Shown one piece after another: positions 1 to 5,080 of a stretch of 5,080 nt of DNA. Below the pieces are notes generated by a model. That model had not been told where the DNA came from and ran no database searches. It was given only the letters and a program-made list of their open reading frames with translations. The position numbers and the translations under genes were made by a program. This stretch comes from an uncultured Chthoniobacterales bacterium (GTDB lineage: Bacteria > Verrucomicrobiota > Verrucomicrobiia > Chthoniobacterales > UBA10450): contig CATPAW010000165.1 in NCBI GenBank assembly GCA_955652255.1, positions 1 through 5,080 on the forward strand, in the 5' to 3' direction. The first letter of the stretch is position 1, and each line of letters begins with the position of its first letter.

Positions 1-881
1 GCGGCCTCGAGCGTGGCGCTTCCTGAAGCAACGATTCCCGCGCACGCGCGCTGCATAATCGTCGCCGCTTCGCCGGTCTTGATTTCGAAAGATTGATTGT
101 CTCGCTTCCCGCTCGTCAACGCTTCGCGCTTCCCGTCTACGTCGCTCGGCTCCCCGCCTGAGGCGGATCGATTCAAAATTTCTTCCATCTCTTGAGCGCG
201 CTCACCGAACGCGGCTGCGACCTCGAAACGAAGATTTGGTTTTCGCCTTCGCAGTTTGTGCGCCGCTTCAATCAGGACCGGAAAAATTTTGCGCACCTCA
301 CGGGAGCGGCTTCCCGGCAAAAGTGCGACCAAGTTTCGATCGCGTTCGATGTCGATCTTGCAGGCGCGCAATCTTTCGATCATGGGATGCCCGACGAAAA
401 CCGTGCGCAGGCCTGATTGGTTATAGAGATCGGCTTCAAACGGAAAAATGCAGAGCATGAGATCGAGAAAGCGCGCCATCTTTTTGATGCGTCCGCGGTT
501 CCAGGCCCAAACTTGCGGACTGATGTAGTAGATGATCTTGTGCGCCGCGATCCGCCGACGCAGCGCACGCGCGAGACGCAAATTGAAGCCGGGATAATCG
601 ATCAGCACGACCGCGTCGGGTTTGCTCTTCTCGATCTCACTGAGCGTTTCGCGAAACTTTTCTCGAAAATAACCATAATTCCTGATCACTTCCCACAAAC
701 CGAGAACGGCAGCGTTCCCGATCCAGTCGTGAAATTGCCTGCCTGCGATCGTTTTCATTCGCGGTCCACCGCGCCCGATGAAGTGAAGATCGACATCGAG
801 CTGCCGCACGGAGCGCATCAGCTCCGCTCCGTGATTGTCTCCGCTGGCTTCGCCGGCGACAAAATAAATCGTCTTAGACAC
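1..881 (-). CDS. lpxB: Lipid-A-disaccharide synthase LpxB (3' end beyond window)
   Basis: This GT19 glycosyltransferase joins UDP-2,3-diacylglucosamine to lipid X (2,3-diacylglucosamine 1-phosphate), forming the tetraacyl disaccharide of lipid A at the inner face of the cytoplasmic membrane. The 293 visible residues (family about 380-390) show VAGEASGD at 8-15, GRGGPRM at 36-42, IDYPGFN at 94-100 with D95 at the place of the catalytic Asp (D98 in E. coli), SPQVWAW at 121-127, FVGHP at 162-166, LLPGSR at 187-192, and ASGSATLE at 285-292, where ASGTATLE is usual. I chose GTG at 881 because it puts the GEASGD loop at the normal distance from the N-terminus and no ATG lies nearby. The start overlaps the end of the upstream oxidoreductase by 8 bp, which suggests translational coupling. 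Residues about 239-266 look like an extra in-frame segment: the PGSR-to-SG(S/T)A distance is about 20 residues longer than in E. coli. The C-terminal quarter lies outside the window. Identity is secure from the motif series. Confidence 0.96.
   Translation of the reverse strand, partial: MSKTIYFVAGEASGDNHGAELMRSVRQLDVDLHFIGRGGPRMKTIAGRQFHDWIGNAAVLGLWEVIRNYGYFREKFRETLSEIEKSKPDAVVLIDYPGFNLRLARALRRRIAAHKIIYYISPQVWAWNRGRIKKMARFLDLMLCIFPFEADLYNQSGLRTVFVGHPMIERLRACKIDIERDRNLVALLPGSRSREVRKIFPVLIEAAHKLRRRKPNLRFEVAAAFGERAQEMEEILNRSASGGEPSDVDGKREALTSGKRDNQSFEIKTGEAATIMQRACAGIVASGSATLEA
103..166. repeat. Low-complexity repeat segment inside lpxB
   Basis: The 9-mer CGCTTCCCG occurs at 103-111 and again at 127-135, exactly 24 bp apart, so the period is a multiple of three. 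A 13-bp palindrome (CCGCCT, one base, AGGCGG) sits at 154-166. The segment encodes Gly/Ser/Asp/Lys/Arg-rich residues (about 239-266 of LpxB) that match no conserved LpxB element, and the reading frame stays open through it. It looks like a small dispersed element or a tandem expansion tolerated in a surface loop. That origin is inferred; only the repeats are seen directly. Confidence 0.5.
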
Positions 882-1794
882 TCGGCTCGATCCGCCTCGT
901 GATTTCGATCGCCAGTTCCAGCGCCGCGATCGCCTGAAACCCGGAAACGCGCGGCTGGCGACCGCTCTTCGCGCATTCCACGAACGAAACAAGCTGATGC
1001 TTGAGCGGCTCCTCGCGTGCAATCTCCACCTTCTCGCGCGTGATCCGGCCTTCTGCGCGCCGATAGATTTCGCCGCTCTGTTTTTCATAATCGAGCGAGA
1101 GATAAGCGTCTTCCTGAAAAACACGAATCTTGCGCATCCGCTCGGGACTGATGCGGCTCGAAGTGATATTTGCGACACAACCATTCTCAAAACGCAGGCG
1201 CGCGTTCGCGATGTCTTCGCCGCGGCTCAAGACCGCCACACCGACAGCGTCGATGGTCTGCACAGGCGAGCGCACGAGGTGCAAAATAATTTCAAGATCG
1301 TGAATCATGAGATCGAGCACGACGCCAATGTCCGTGCTGCGTTCCGGATAAGGCGAGAGCCGGTGCGCTTCGATAAAGCGCGGATGCGTCAACCGTTCTT
1401 CAAGCGCGCTCAGAACCGGGTTGAATCGCTCGACATGGCCGACCTGCAAAATCAACCCGTTTTGCGCCGCCAATTCCGCCAACTCGCCGGCGTGAGCACT
1501 GTTGTCGGTGATTGGTTTCTCTATCAGCAAATGTTTGCCCCGAGCAAGCAGGGAACGCGCAACTTCGCAGTGCGTATTGGTCGGCGTCGCAATCGAGGCC
1601 GCATCGACCATCTCAGCAAATTCGTCGAGCGATTGCGCAGGCGTAACGCGATATTTTTTCGCAATGGCGTTCGCTTTCGCAAGATCGATATCGTAAATCG
1701 CGGAAAACTCCGCCGAGGGAATTTCGGCGTAGAGCCGGGCATGATTGCTTCCAATGTGTCCGACGCCAACAACGCCGACTCGCAAGTTCTTCAT
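874..1794 (-). CDS. Gfo/Idh/MocA oxidoreductase, probably UDP-GlcNAc 3-dehydrogenase (GnnA-like)
   Basis: This is an NAD(P)-dependent dehydrogenase of 306 residues, a typical size for the family. The Rossmann fold opens at residues 7-15 (GVVGVGHIG, a GxGxxG loop), with an acidic residue after strand 2 (YDID, 34-37). EKP, the family signature with the catalytic Lys, is at 92-94. VGHVERFNP (118-126) and DLMIHD (161-166) match the subgroup that oxidises UDP-sugars. In Acidithiobacillus and Leptospira GnnA oxidises the 3-OH of UDP-GlcNAc and GnnB then transaminates it, giving a diamino sugar and amide-linked acyl chains in lipid A. Placement directly before lpxB supports that role here, but no gnnB or lpxA lies in the window, so the exact substrate is inferred. 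The gene starts 15 bp after the fcl stop and its TAA lies inside the start of lpxB. I see no clear Shine-Dalgarno. An O-antigen sugar dehydrogenase is the main alternative. Confidence 0.88.
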   Translation of the reverse strand: MKNLRVGVVGVGHIGSNHARLYAEIPSAEFSAIYDIDLAKANAIAKKYRVTPAQSLDEFAEMVDAASIATPTNTHCEVARSLLARGKHLLIEKPITDNSAHAGELAELAAQNGLILQVGHVERFNPVLSALEERLTHPRFIEAHRLSPYPERSTDIGVVLDLMIHDLEIILHLVRSPVQTIDAVGVAVLSRGEDIANARLRFENGCVANITSSRISPERMRKIRVFQEDAYLSLDYEKQSGEIYRRAEGRITREKVEIAREEPLKHQLVSFVECAKSGRQPRVSGFQAIAALELAIEITRRIEPSV

Positions 1795-1809
1795 CGAGAC
1801 AGAGGAGCT

Positions 1810-2745
1810 TTAACGCGCAACATTTTTCAAAAACCAATCGTAAGTGCGCACAATGCCATCGCGAAGCGGAATCGTCGGGCGCCAGCCGAGATTATTCAGC
1901 TTGGTAACATCGAGAAGTTTGCGAGGCGTGCCGTCCGGCTTGGTCGCATCCCAGGCCAGTTCACCGTCAAAACCGACCACGTCGCAAATCAGCTCCGCCA
2001 GTTCGCGGATGGAGATGTCCGCGCCGCAGCCGACGTTAACGATTTCGGGCGAATCATATTTTTCGAGAAGGAACAGGCACGCGCCGGCTACATCGTCGAC
2101 ATGGAGAAATTCGCGGCGCGGTTTGCCTGAGCCCCACACGACAATCTCGCGCGCCTTTCGCATTTTGGCTTCATGTGCCTTACGCAAAAGCGCGGCCAGC
2201 ACGTGCGAGGTTTCAAGATCGAAATTGTCATTCGGGCCATAGAGATTCGTCGGCATGGCTGAGATAAAATTCGCTCGATATTCGCGGGCGTAGGCCTGGC
2301 AAAGTTTGATGCCGGCGATCTTCGCGATCGCATAAGCTTCATTCGTTGGCTCAAGCGGCCCGGTCAGCAAAGCGGTCTCAGGAATCGGCTGCGGCGCATG
2401 CTTTGGGTAGATACAGGAGCTCCCCAAAAAAAGAAGCTTACGCACCCCACTCTCGTGCGCCGCGCGAATGACGGTGTTTTGAACGCGCAAATTATCAAGC
2501 AGAAATTCGACCGGAAAATCGTTGTTCGCCTTGATGCCGCCCACTTTAGCGGCCGCGAAAATCACGATGGCCGGTTTGTCTTGAACGAAGAAATTTTGCA
2601 CGCCCGCTTCGTCCGCGAGATCAAGCTGCGACCGGTCACGTTTCGGGAGATTGGTAAAACCTTCCGCCTCGAGACGCCGGATGAGCGCGCTGCCGACCAG
2701 GCCGCGATAACCGGCCACGAAGATTTTTTCTGATTTATCCATCAT
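1810..2745 (-). CDS. fcl: GDP-L-fucose synthase (GDP-4-keto-6-deoxymannose 3,5-epimerase/4-reductase)
   Basis: This cytoplasmic short-chain dehydrogenase/reductase converts GDP-4-keto-6-deoxy-D-mannose to GDP-L-fucose with NADPH, through two epimerisations and one reduction, supplying fucose for O-antigen, capsule or exopolysaccharide. The 311 residues are close to E. coli Fcl (321). GYRGLVG at 12-18 is the nucleotide loop. FLGSSCIYP (106-114) carries S109 and C111, YAIAK gives Y138 and K142, and H181 follows; these equal S107, C109, Y136, K140 and H179 of E. coli with a constant offset of two. NLYGPNDNFD (167-176) and the REFLHVDDVA stretch (211-220) are also typical. ATG at 2745 is followed at once by a second ATG at 2742, so either could be used. 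It heads the three-gene minus-strand cluster. The usual partner gmd (GDP-mannose 4,6-dehydratase) is not next to it and must lie elsewhere if the pathway is complete. Confidence 0.96.
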   Translation of the reverse strand: MMDKSEKIFVAGYRGLVGSALIRRLEAEGFTNLPKRDRSQLDLADEAGVQNFFVQDKPAIVIFAAAKVGGIKANNDFPVEFLLDNLRVQNTVIRAAHESGVRKLLFLGSSCIYPKHAPQPIPETALLTGPLEPTNEAYAIAKIAGIKLCQAYAREYRANFISAMPTNLYGPNDNFDLETSHVLAALLRKAHEAKMRKAREIVVWGSGKPRREFLHVDDVAGACLFLLEKYDSPEIVNVGCGADISIRELAELICDVVGFDGELAWDATKPDGTPRKLLDVTKLNNLGWRPTIPLRDGIVRTYDWFLKNVAR

Positions 2746-2786
2746 AGATTGCCGGCCAGCTTGTTAGCATTTTCTTTTTTCCTCAT
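2742..2786 (-). CDS. Possible 14-codon leader ORF overlapping the fcl start
   Basis: An ATG at 2786-2784 opens a 14-codon frame (MRKKENANKLAGNL) whose TGA shares four bases (ATGA) with the first fcl ATG. The tetramer AGGA lies 8 bp upstream of it (minus-strand positions 2798-2795), a better ribosome-binding site than anything in front of fcl itself. If translated, it could feed ribosomes to fcl by stop-start coupling. An ORF this short arises easily by chance and nothing else supports it, so it is a weak call. Confidence 0.2.
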   Translation of the reverse strand: MRKKENANKLAGNL

Positions 2787-3107
2787 TTGCGCAATCCTGA
2801 CGTGCTGAGCCAGTGGCAATCGCGTCTGCCAGTTCAATGTAAAACGTTATGTGCGCCGCGAGCTGAGCCCAGCGCAGTGGCGCGGGCGCGATGCGGAAAA
2901 AATCCCTACTGGATTCTCGATACGGTGGAAATGAAAACGGCGTGGCACCCAATCGAGTTACGAAGTAGGGACGCCGCGCTGCGGCGTCCGGTCAGCCCCG
3001 CTACTTCGCTGGAATCGACACTCGCCAATAAACAGTGAGTCGCCTGAAGTAGCGGGGCTGATCCTATCGGCGGCGGCCCGCGTCCTGCTGATCTTCTGCC
3101 GAAACCG
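2746..3107. other. Divergent intergenic region between fcl and the nucleoside phosphorylase
   Basis: This stretch separates the outward-reading fcl (minus) and phosphorylase (plus) genes, so both promoters should lie here. The fcl side has an A-rich tract on the minus strand (2771-2780) within the possible leader ORF. Bases from about 2800 to 2960 show no recognisable gene, RNA or convincing -35/-10 pair on either strand; short open frames there have no family character. From 2961 to 3063 there is a structured repeat cluster, listed separately. The phosphorylase ATG at 3108 has no evident Shine-Dalgarno. Confidence 0.7.
2961..3063. repeat. GTAG-headed inverted-repeat cluster (REP-like)
   Basis: Three structures overlap here. 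GTAG at 2965-2968 is followed immediately by a 9-bp stem with a 3-base loop (GGACGCCGC at 2969-2977, loop GCT, GCGGCGTCC at 2981-2989). An 8-bp outer stem (CGAAGTAG 2961-2968 with CTACTTCG 3001-3008) closes over that hairpin. Bases 2992-3007 are also perfectly complementary (16 bp) to 3046-3061, across a 38-base loop; each of these arms carries GTAG followed by CGGGGCTGA, on opposite strands. The right arm of the outer stem is thus shared with the left arm of the long stem, so the two folds exclude each other. GTAG at the foot of a palindrome is the hallmark of REP sequences processed by RAYT transposases. Family membership is inferred. Confidence 0.72.
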
Positions 3108-4118
3108 ATGCACATTCCTTCGCTCATCGAGAAAAAGCGCGACGGTCACGAACTCTCTTCCGAAGAAATTGAGTCTCTGATTTCGGATTTCACGAGCGGA
3201 GAGATTCCGGAATACCAGATGAGCGCGTGGGCGATGGCTGTTCTCTTCCGCGGAATGACGCCGGCCGAGACGCAGCAACTGACCGAGGCAATGATGAACA
3301 CCGGCCGGGTGCTGAAATACCCAAAGAATTCGCCGCCCAAGATCGACAAGCACTCCACCGGCGGCATCGGCGACAAGGTTTCCCTCGTGCTCGCGCCCTT
3401 GCTCGCGTGCGATGAGGCATGGGTGCCGATGATTGCGGGGCGTGGCCTCGGCATCACCGGCGGCACGCTCGACAAACTCGAGAGCATTCCGGGATTCAAC
3501 GTCAATCTCGATGAAAAACGCGCGCTCAAGCAGCTTGAGCGCATCGGCGTTTTCATGATCGGTCAGACCGAAGACATTTGTCCGGCCGATAAAAAACTTT
3601 ACGCGTTGCGCGACGTGACCGGAACGGTGCCATCGCAGGCACTCCTCGTGGCGAGTGTCATGAGCAGAAAACTCGCGGAGAATCTCGATCGCCTGGTGCT
3701 CGATGTGAAGTTCGGCAGCGGCGCGTTCATGAAAACGAGAAAAGACGCCGAGCAACTCGCGGCAGCGATGACGAGCGTCGGGGAGTCGATGGGCGTAAAG
3801 ATGTCGCACCTGCTGAGCCCGATGGATGAACCGCTCGGACGCGCAGTCGGCAACGCGCTCGAAATCGCGGAATGCGTCGAGATTTTGCAGGGCGGCGGAC
3901 CGCCGGATTTGGTGAAGTTGATTGTCGATCTTGCGAAGAAAGTTTCGACGACTCCGCGAAAAGATTTGGAAAAGCGACTGAAAGACGGCAGGGCCGGGAA
4001 AAATTTGTCTCGCTGGTTTACGCCCAAGATGGCGACGCAACCGCGCTGGAGAAGATTCTTGAGCTACACCGAGCGCCGGTCGTTCAACCGTTGCGCGCCA
4101 AGTCAGCGGGAGTCGTGA
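3108..4118 (+). CDS. deoA: Thymidine/pyrimidine-nucleoside phosphorylase, frame-disrupted
   Basis: The family cleaves thymidine (or uridine) with phosphate to give the free base and (deoxy)ribose 1-phosphate in cytoplasmic pyrimidine salvage. Residues 1 to about 296 cover the all-alpha domain and most of the phosphate-binding domain: KHSTGGIGDKVS at 81-92, AGRGLGITGGTLDKLE at 110-125 (the family signature), LYALRDVTGTV at 164-174, and VKFGSGAFMKT at 200-210. H82, R168 and S183 match H85, R171 and S186 of E. coli DeoA. Two positions differ: A110 replaces the phosphate ligand S113, and R187 replaces K190, which contacts the base. After about codon 296 homology stops and 40 unrelated residues run to a stop at 4118, while the missing C-terminal part continues in the -1 frame from 3998. 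Joined, they give about 410 residues against 433-440 for the family. An indel or a sequencing error in the G/A run at 3996-4003 is the simplest cause. DeoA and Pdp cannot be told apart here. Confidence 0.9.
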   Translation: MHIPSLIEKKRDGHELSSEEIESLISDFTSGEIPEYQMSAWAMAVLFRGMTPAETQQLTEAMMNTGRVLKYPKNSPPKIDKHSTGGIGDKVSLVLAPLLACDEAWVPMIAGRGLGITGGTLDKLESIPGFNVNLDEKRALKQLERIGVFMIGQTEDICPADKKLYALRDVTGTVPSQALLVASVMSRKLAENLDRLVLDVKFGSGAFMKTRKDAEQLAAAMTSVGESMGVKMSHLLSPMDEPLGRAVGNALEIAECVEILQGGGPPDLVKLIVDLAKKVSTTPRKDLEKRLKDGRAGKNLSRWFTPKMATQPRWRRFLSYTERRSFNRCAPSQRES

Positions 4119-4339
4119 AGAAAATGGACGCCGAGTCAACCGGACGTGCTTCCGTCCTGCTCGGCGCCGGACGTCAAAAGGCGGGCGACGCGATTGATTT
4201 CGCGGTCGGCATCTCCGGCATCAAGAAAATCGGCGAACATGTCGATCTCGACGAGCCATTGCTGTTCGTGCACACGCGAACTCAGCAATCATTGGATTCA
4301 GTTTTGCCGATCTTGAAAAAGGCGAGCGCGGTCGGCTGA
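3998..4339 (+). pseudogene. deoA: Displaced C-terminal part of the nucleoside phosphorylase (-1 frame)
   Basis: From 3998 the -1 frame encodes EKFVSLVYAQDGD, the stretch expected right after the KDGRA segment that ends the good homology of the upstream frame. It then carries KKMDAESTGRA and GAGRQKAGDAIDFAVGI, the C-terminal domain glycine loop and DxIDxxVG motif of DeoA/Pdp, and ends at TGA 4337-4339. The fragment has no start or ribosome-binding site of its own and cannot form an enzyme alone. The protein ends roughly 20-30 residues earlier than E. coli DeoA. If the frame change is a sequencing error, this and the upstream frame are one intact gene at 3108-4339. Confidence 0.85.
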
Positions 4340-4356
4340 GCCTGATTGCAAAAAGA

Positions 4357-4408
4357 TGTAGAGGCGGCTGTCTCAGCCGCAATGCGCGTGAGGACACGCG
4401 CCACTACA
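4357..4408. repeat. BIME-like double hairpin between convergent genes
   Basis: TGTAG (4357-4361) and CTACA (4404-4408) form an outer stem around two hairpins: GCGGCTG 4364-4370 / CAGCCGC 4374-4380 with loop TCT, and GCGCGTG 4384-4390 / CACGCGC 4395-4401 with loop AGGA. Each hairpin has GTAG two bases from its outer foot, one on each strand, which is the layout of a bacterial interspersed mosaic element: two REPs in opposite orientation. Lying 17 bp after the phosphorylase stop and 31 bp past the end of the convergent S74 gene, it may also act as a bidirectional transcription terminator, although only a four-T run follows (4411-4414). Confidence 0.72.
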
Positions 4409-4439
4409 CCTTTTGCCGCGCGGACAGCGCCCGCAGGCT

Positions 4440-5080
4440 TTACTGATTGTTGCCGACCAATTGCGCGGCAGGTTCTCTCAGTTCAAGCTCGTCGCTCACC
4501 TTCTGAAGTCCGGTACCGAGAGCTTCAATCTGCTTCTGCTGCTTGGCGATGGTCGCTTGTTGTTCCTGCACTTGGCGGTGCTGTTTGAGAAACTCGTTCA
4601 GCAACATCGCGTTCACGGCCTCGTAGCGCACGGTGTAGATCTCGCCTTTGGCGGCGCGAAACACCAGGTCCGGGTTCGCCTTGGCTACCTCCTCGGCGAT
4701 CAAACCGATTTGCGGCGTGCTTTTGCTGTCGTTTTTGTAGTGAAACATTACCGGCTTAAGGTTCAAAATGGCTTCGCTCGCCTGCTCCATCGGCTTAATC
4801 TCCTTTTTGAAGCGCCGCGAAGAGCTGACCGTGCCGAGCTGACCGGCGGAGTCTATCACCACTGATATGGCGTCCGCGTTTCCCTTTGTCGTATCGCGAA
4901 TCCCGGCGATAAATGTGGCGCTCTGGAATGCTTGGTCGCCGATGCGGATCGTATTGGACTCGCCAGTAAAGCCTACGTTGTCGATGTCGATGTTGCGATC
5001 GCCGATGACGGAGATGCCGGCGTGATCCCCCAGTGCAATATTAAAGCTCCCTGTTGTATTGTTGCTGAGCGCGTCAGAAC
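4440..5080 (-). CDS. Fibre-like protein with C-terminal S74 self-cleaving chaperone domain (5' end beyond window)
   Basis: The last 212 residues of a larger protein are visible, and the frame is open to the right edge. Visible residues 1-20 (SNNTTGSFNIALGDHAG and flanks) are the N/T/G-rich repeat type seen in beta-structured fibre or trimeric adhesin stalks. NVGFTGESNTIRIGDQAFQ and ATFIAGIRD follow, then the S74 domain from about residue 84. It has S86 five residues before K91 in SSSRRFKKEI, the spacing of the catalytic Ser-Lys pair in phage endosialidase chaperones, and IGLIAEEV at 124-131. A Gln/Lys-rich coiled coil (about 160-200) ends the protein. In known members the domain trimerises the fibre and then cuts itself off N-terminal to the Ser. 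The short frame starting at GTG 4862 is not the true start, because coding clearly runs upstream through it. A surface protein or a prophage tail fibre are both possible; no phage gene is in the window. Confidence 0.88.
   Translation of the reverse strand, partial: SDALSNNTTGSFNIALGDHAGISVIGDRNIDIDNVGFTGESNTIRIGDQAFQSATFIAGIRDTTKGNADAISVVIDSAGQLGTVSSSRRFKKEIKPMEQASEAILNLKPVMFHYKNDSKSTPQIGLIAEEVAKANPDLVFRAAKGEIYTVRYEAVNAMLLNEFLKQHRQVQEQQATIAKQQKQIEALGTGLQKVSDELELREPAAQLVGNNQ

Noticed and set aside
417..902. 161-codon plus-strand open frame across the start of lpxB
   Set aside because: It is antisense to the conserved N-terminal half of LpxB and shows no motif of its own.
997..2130. 377-codon plus-strand open frame antisense to the oxidoreductase and fcl
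   Set aside because: It lies opposite two well-supported genes, spans their junction, is rich in Arg and Ala as antisense frames of such DNA are, and has no recognisable motif.
2787..3038. 83-codon plus-strand open frame in the intergenic region
   Set aside because: Its C-terminal third is made of the inverted-repeat cluster, the rest resembles no family, and it has no ribosome-binding site.
2961..3063. CRISPR array or riboswitch
   Set aside because: There is no regular direct-repeat and spacer pattern, and the conserved core of no known riboswitch is visible. The palindromes with GTAG feet fit REP DNA better.
4001..4007. A AAT TTG heptamer as a programmed -1 frameshift site in the phosphorylase
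   Set aside because: It fits the X XXY YYZ pattern in frame 0, but the family-like EKF residues are already encoded in the -1 frame from 3998, before the heptamer, so the change must lie upstream. I see no strong stimulatory hairpin, and the family does not need frameshifting.
2958..4139. 393-codon minus-strand open frame antisense to the phosphorylase
   Set aside because: The opposite strand shows clear DeoA motifs over the whole length. This frame has shadow composition (Arg/His/Phe-rich) and no family features.
4413..4865. 150-codon plus-strand open frame opposite the S74 domain
   Set aside because: It is antisense to a recognisable S74 and coiled-coil sequence, and its Leu/His/Arg/Val-rich composition is typical of a shadow.

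Overview
The window (about 57% GC by eye) looks like chromosomal DNA of a Gram-negative soil or freshwater bacterium. LpxB and a GnnA-like dehydrogenase imply a lipid A outer membrane. The weak Shine-Dalgarno sequences, the GTAG-headed hairpin repeats and the S74 surface protein with N/T/G-rich repeats would suit the Verrucomicrobiota (Chthoniobacterales or Udaeobacter-like). That placement is inference from style, not from a marker gene.

Layout. Positions 1-2745 hold three tightly packed minus-strand genes, read in the order fcl (GDP-L-fucose synthase), a Gfo/Idh/MocA oxidoreductase resembling UDP-GlcNAc 3-dehydrogenase, and lpxB (lipid-A-disaccharide synthase, cut by the left edge). The gap between the first two is 15 bp, and the second and third overlap by 8 bp, so one transcript is likely. 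All three serve cell-envelope glycan synthesis: a fucose donor for O-antigen or capsule, and lipid A. Positions 2746-3107 are a divergent intergenic region with a possible 14-codon leader ORF ahead of fcl and a GTAG-headed inverted-repeat cluster. Positions 3108-4339 hold a plus-strand thymidine/pyrimidine-nucleoside phosphorylase split by a -1 frame change near 3996. Positions 4340-4439 separate two convergent genes and hold a second GTAG-flanked double hairpin with the form of a BIME. Positions 4440-5080 are the C-terminal end of a minus-strand fibre-like protein with an S74 self-cleaving chaperone domain and a terminal coiled coil.

I see no wholly new system. The points most worth following are the REP/BIME-like repeats (which predict a RAYT transposase elsewhere in the genome), an in-frame low-complexity insertion inside lpxB, and the frameshifted phosphorylase with two altered active-site positions.
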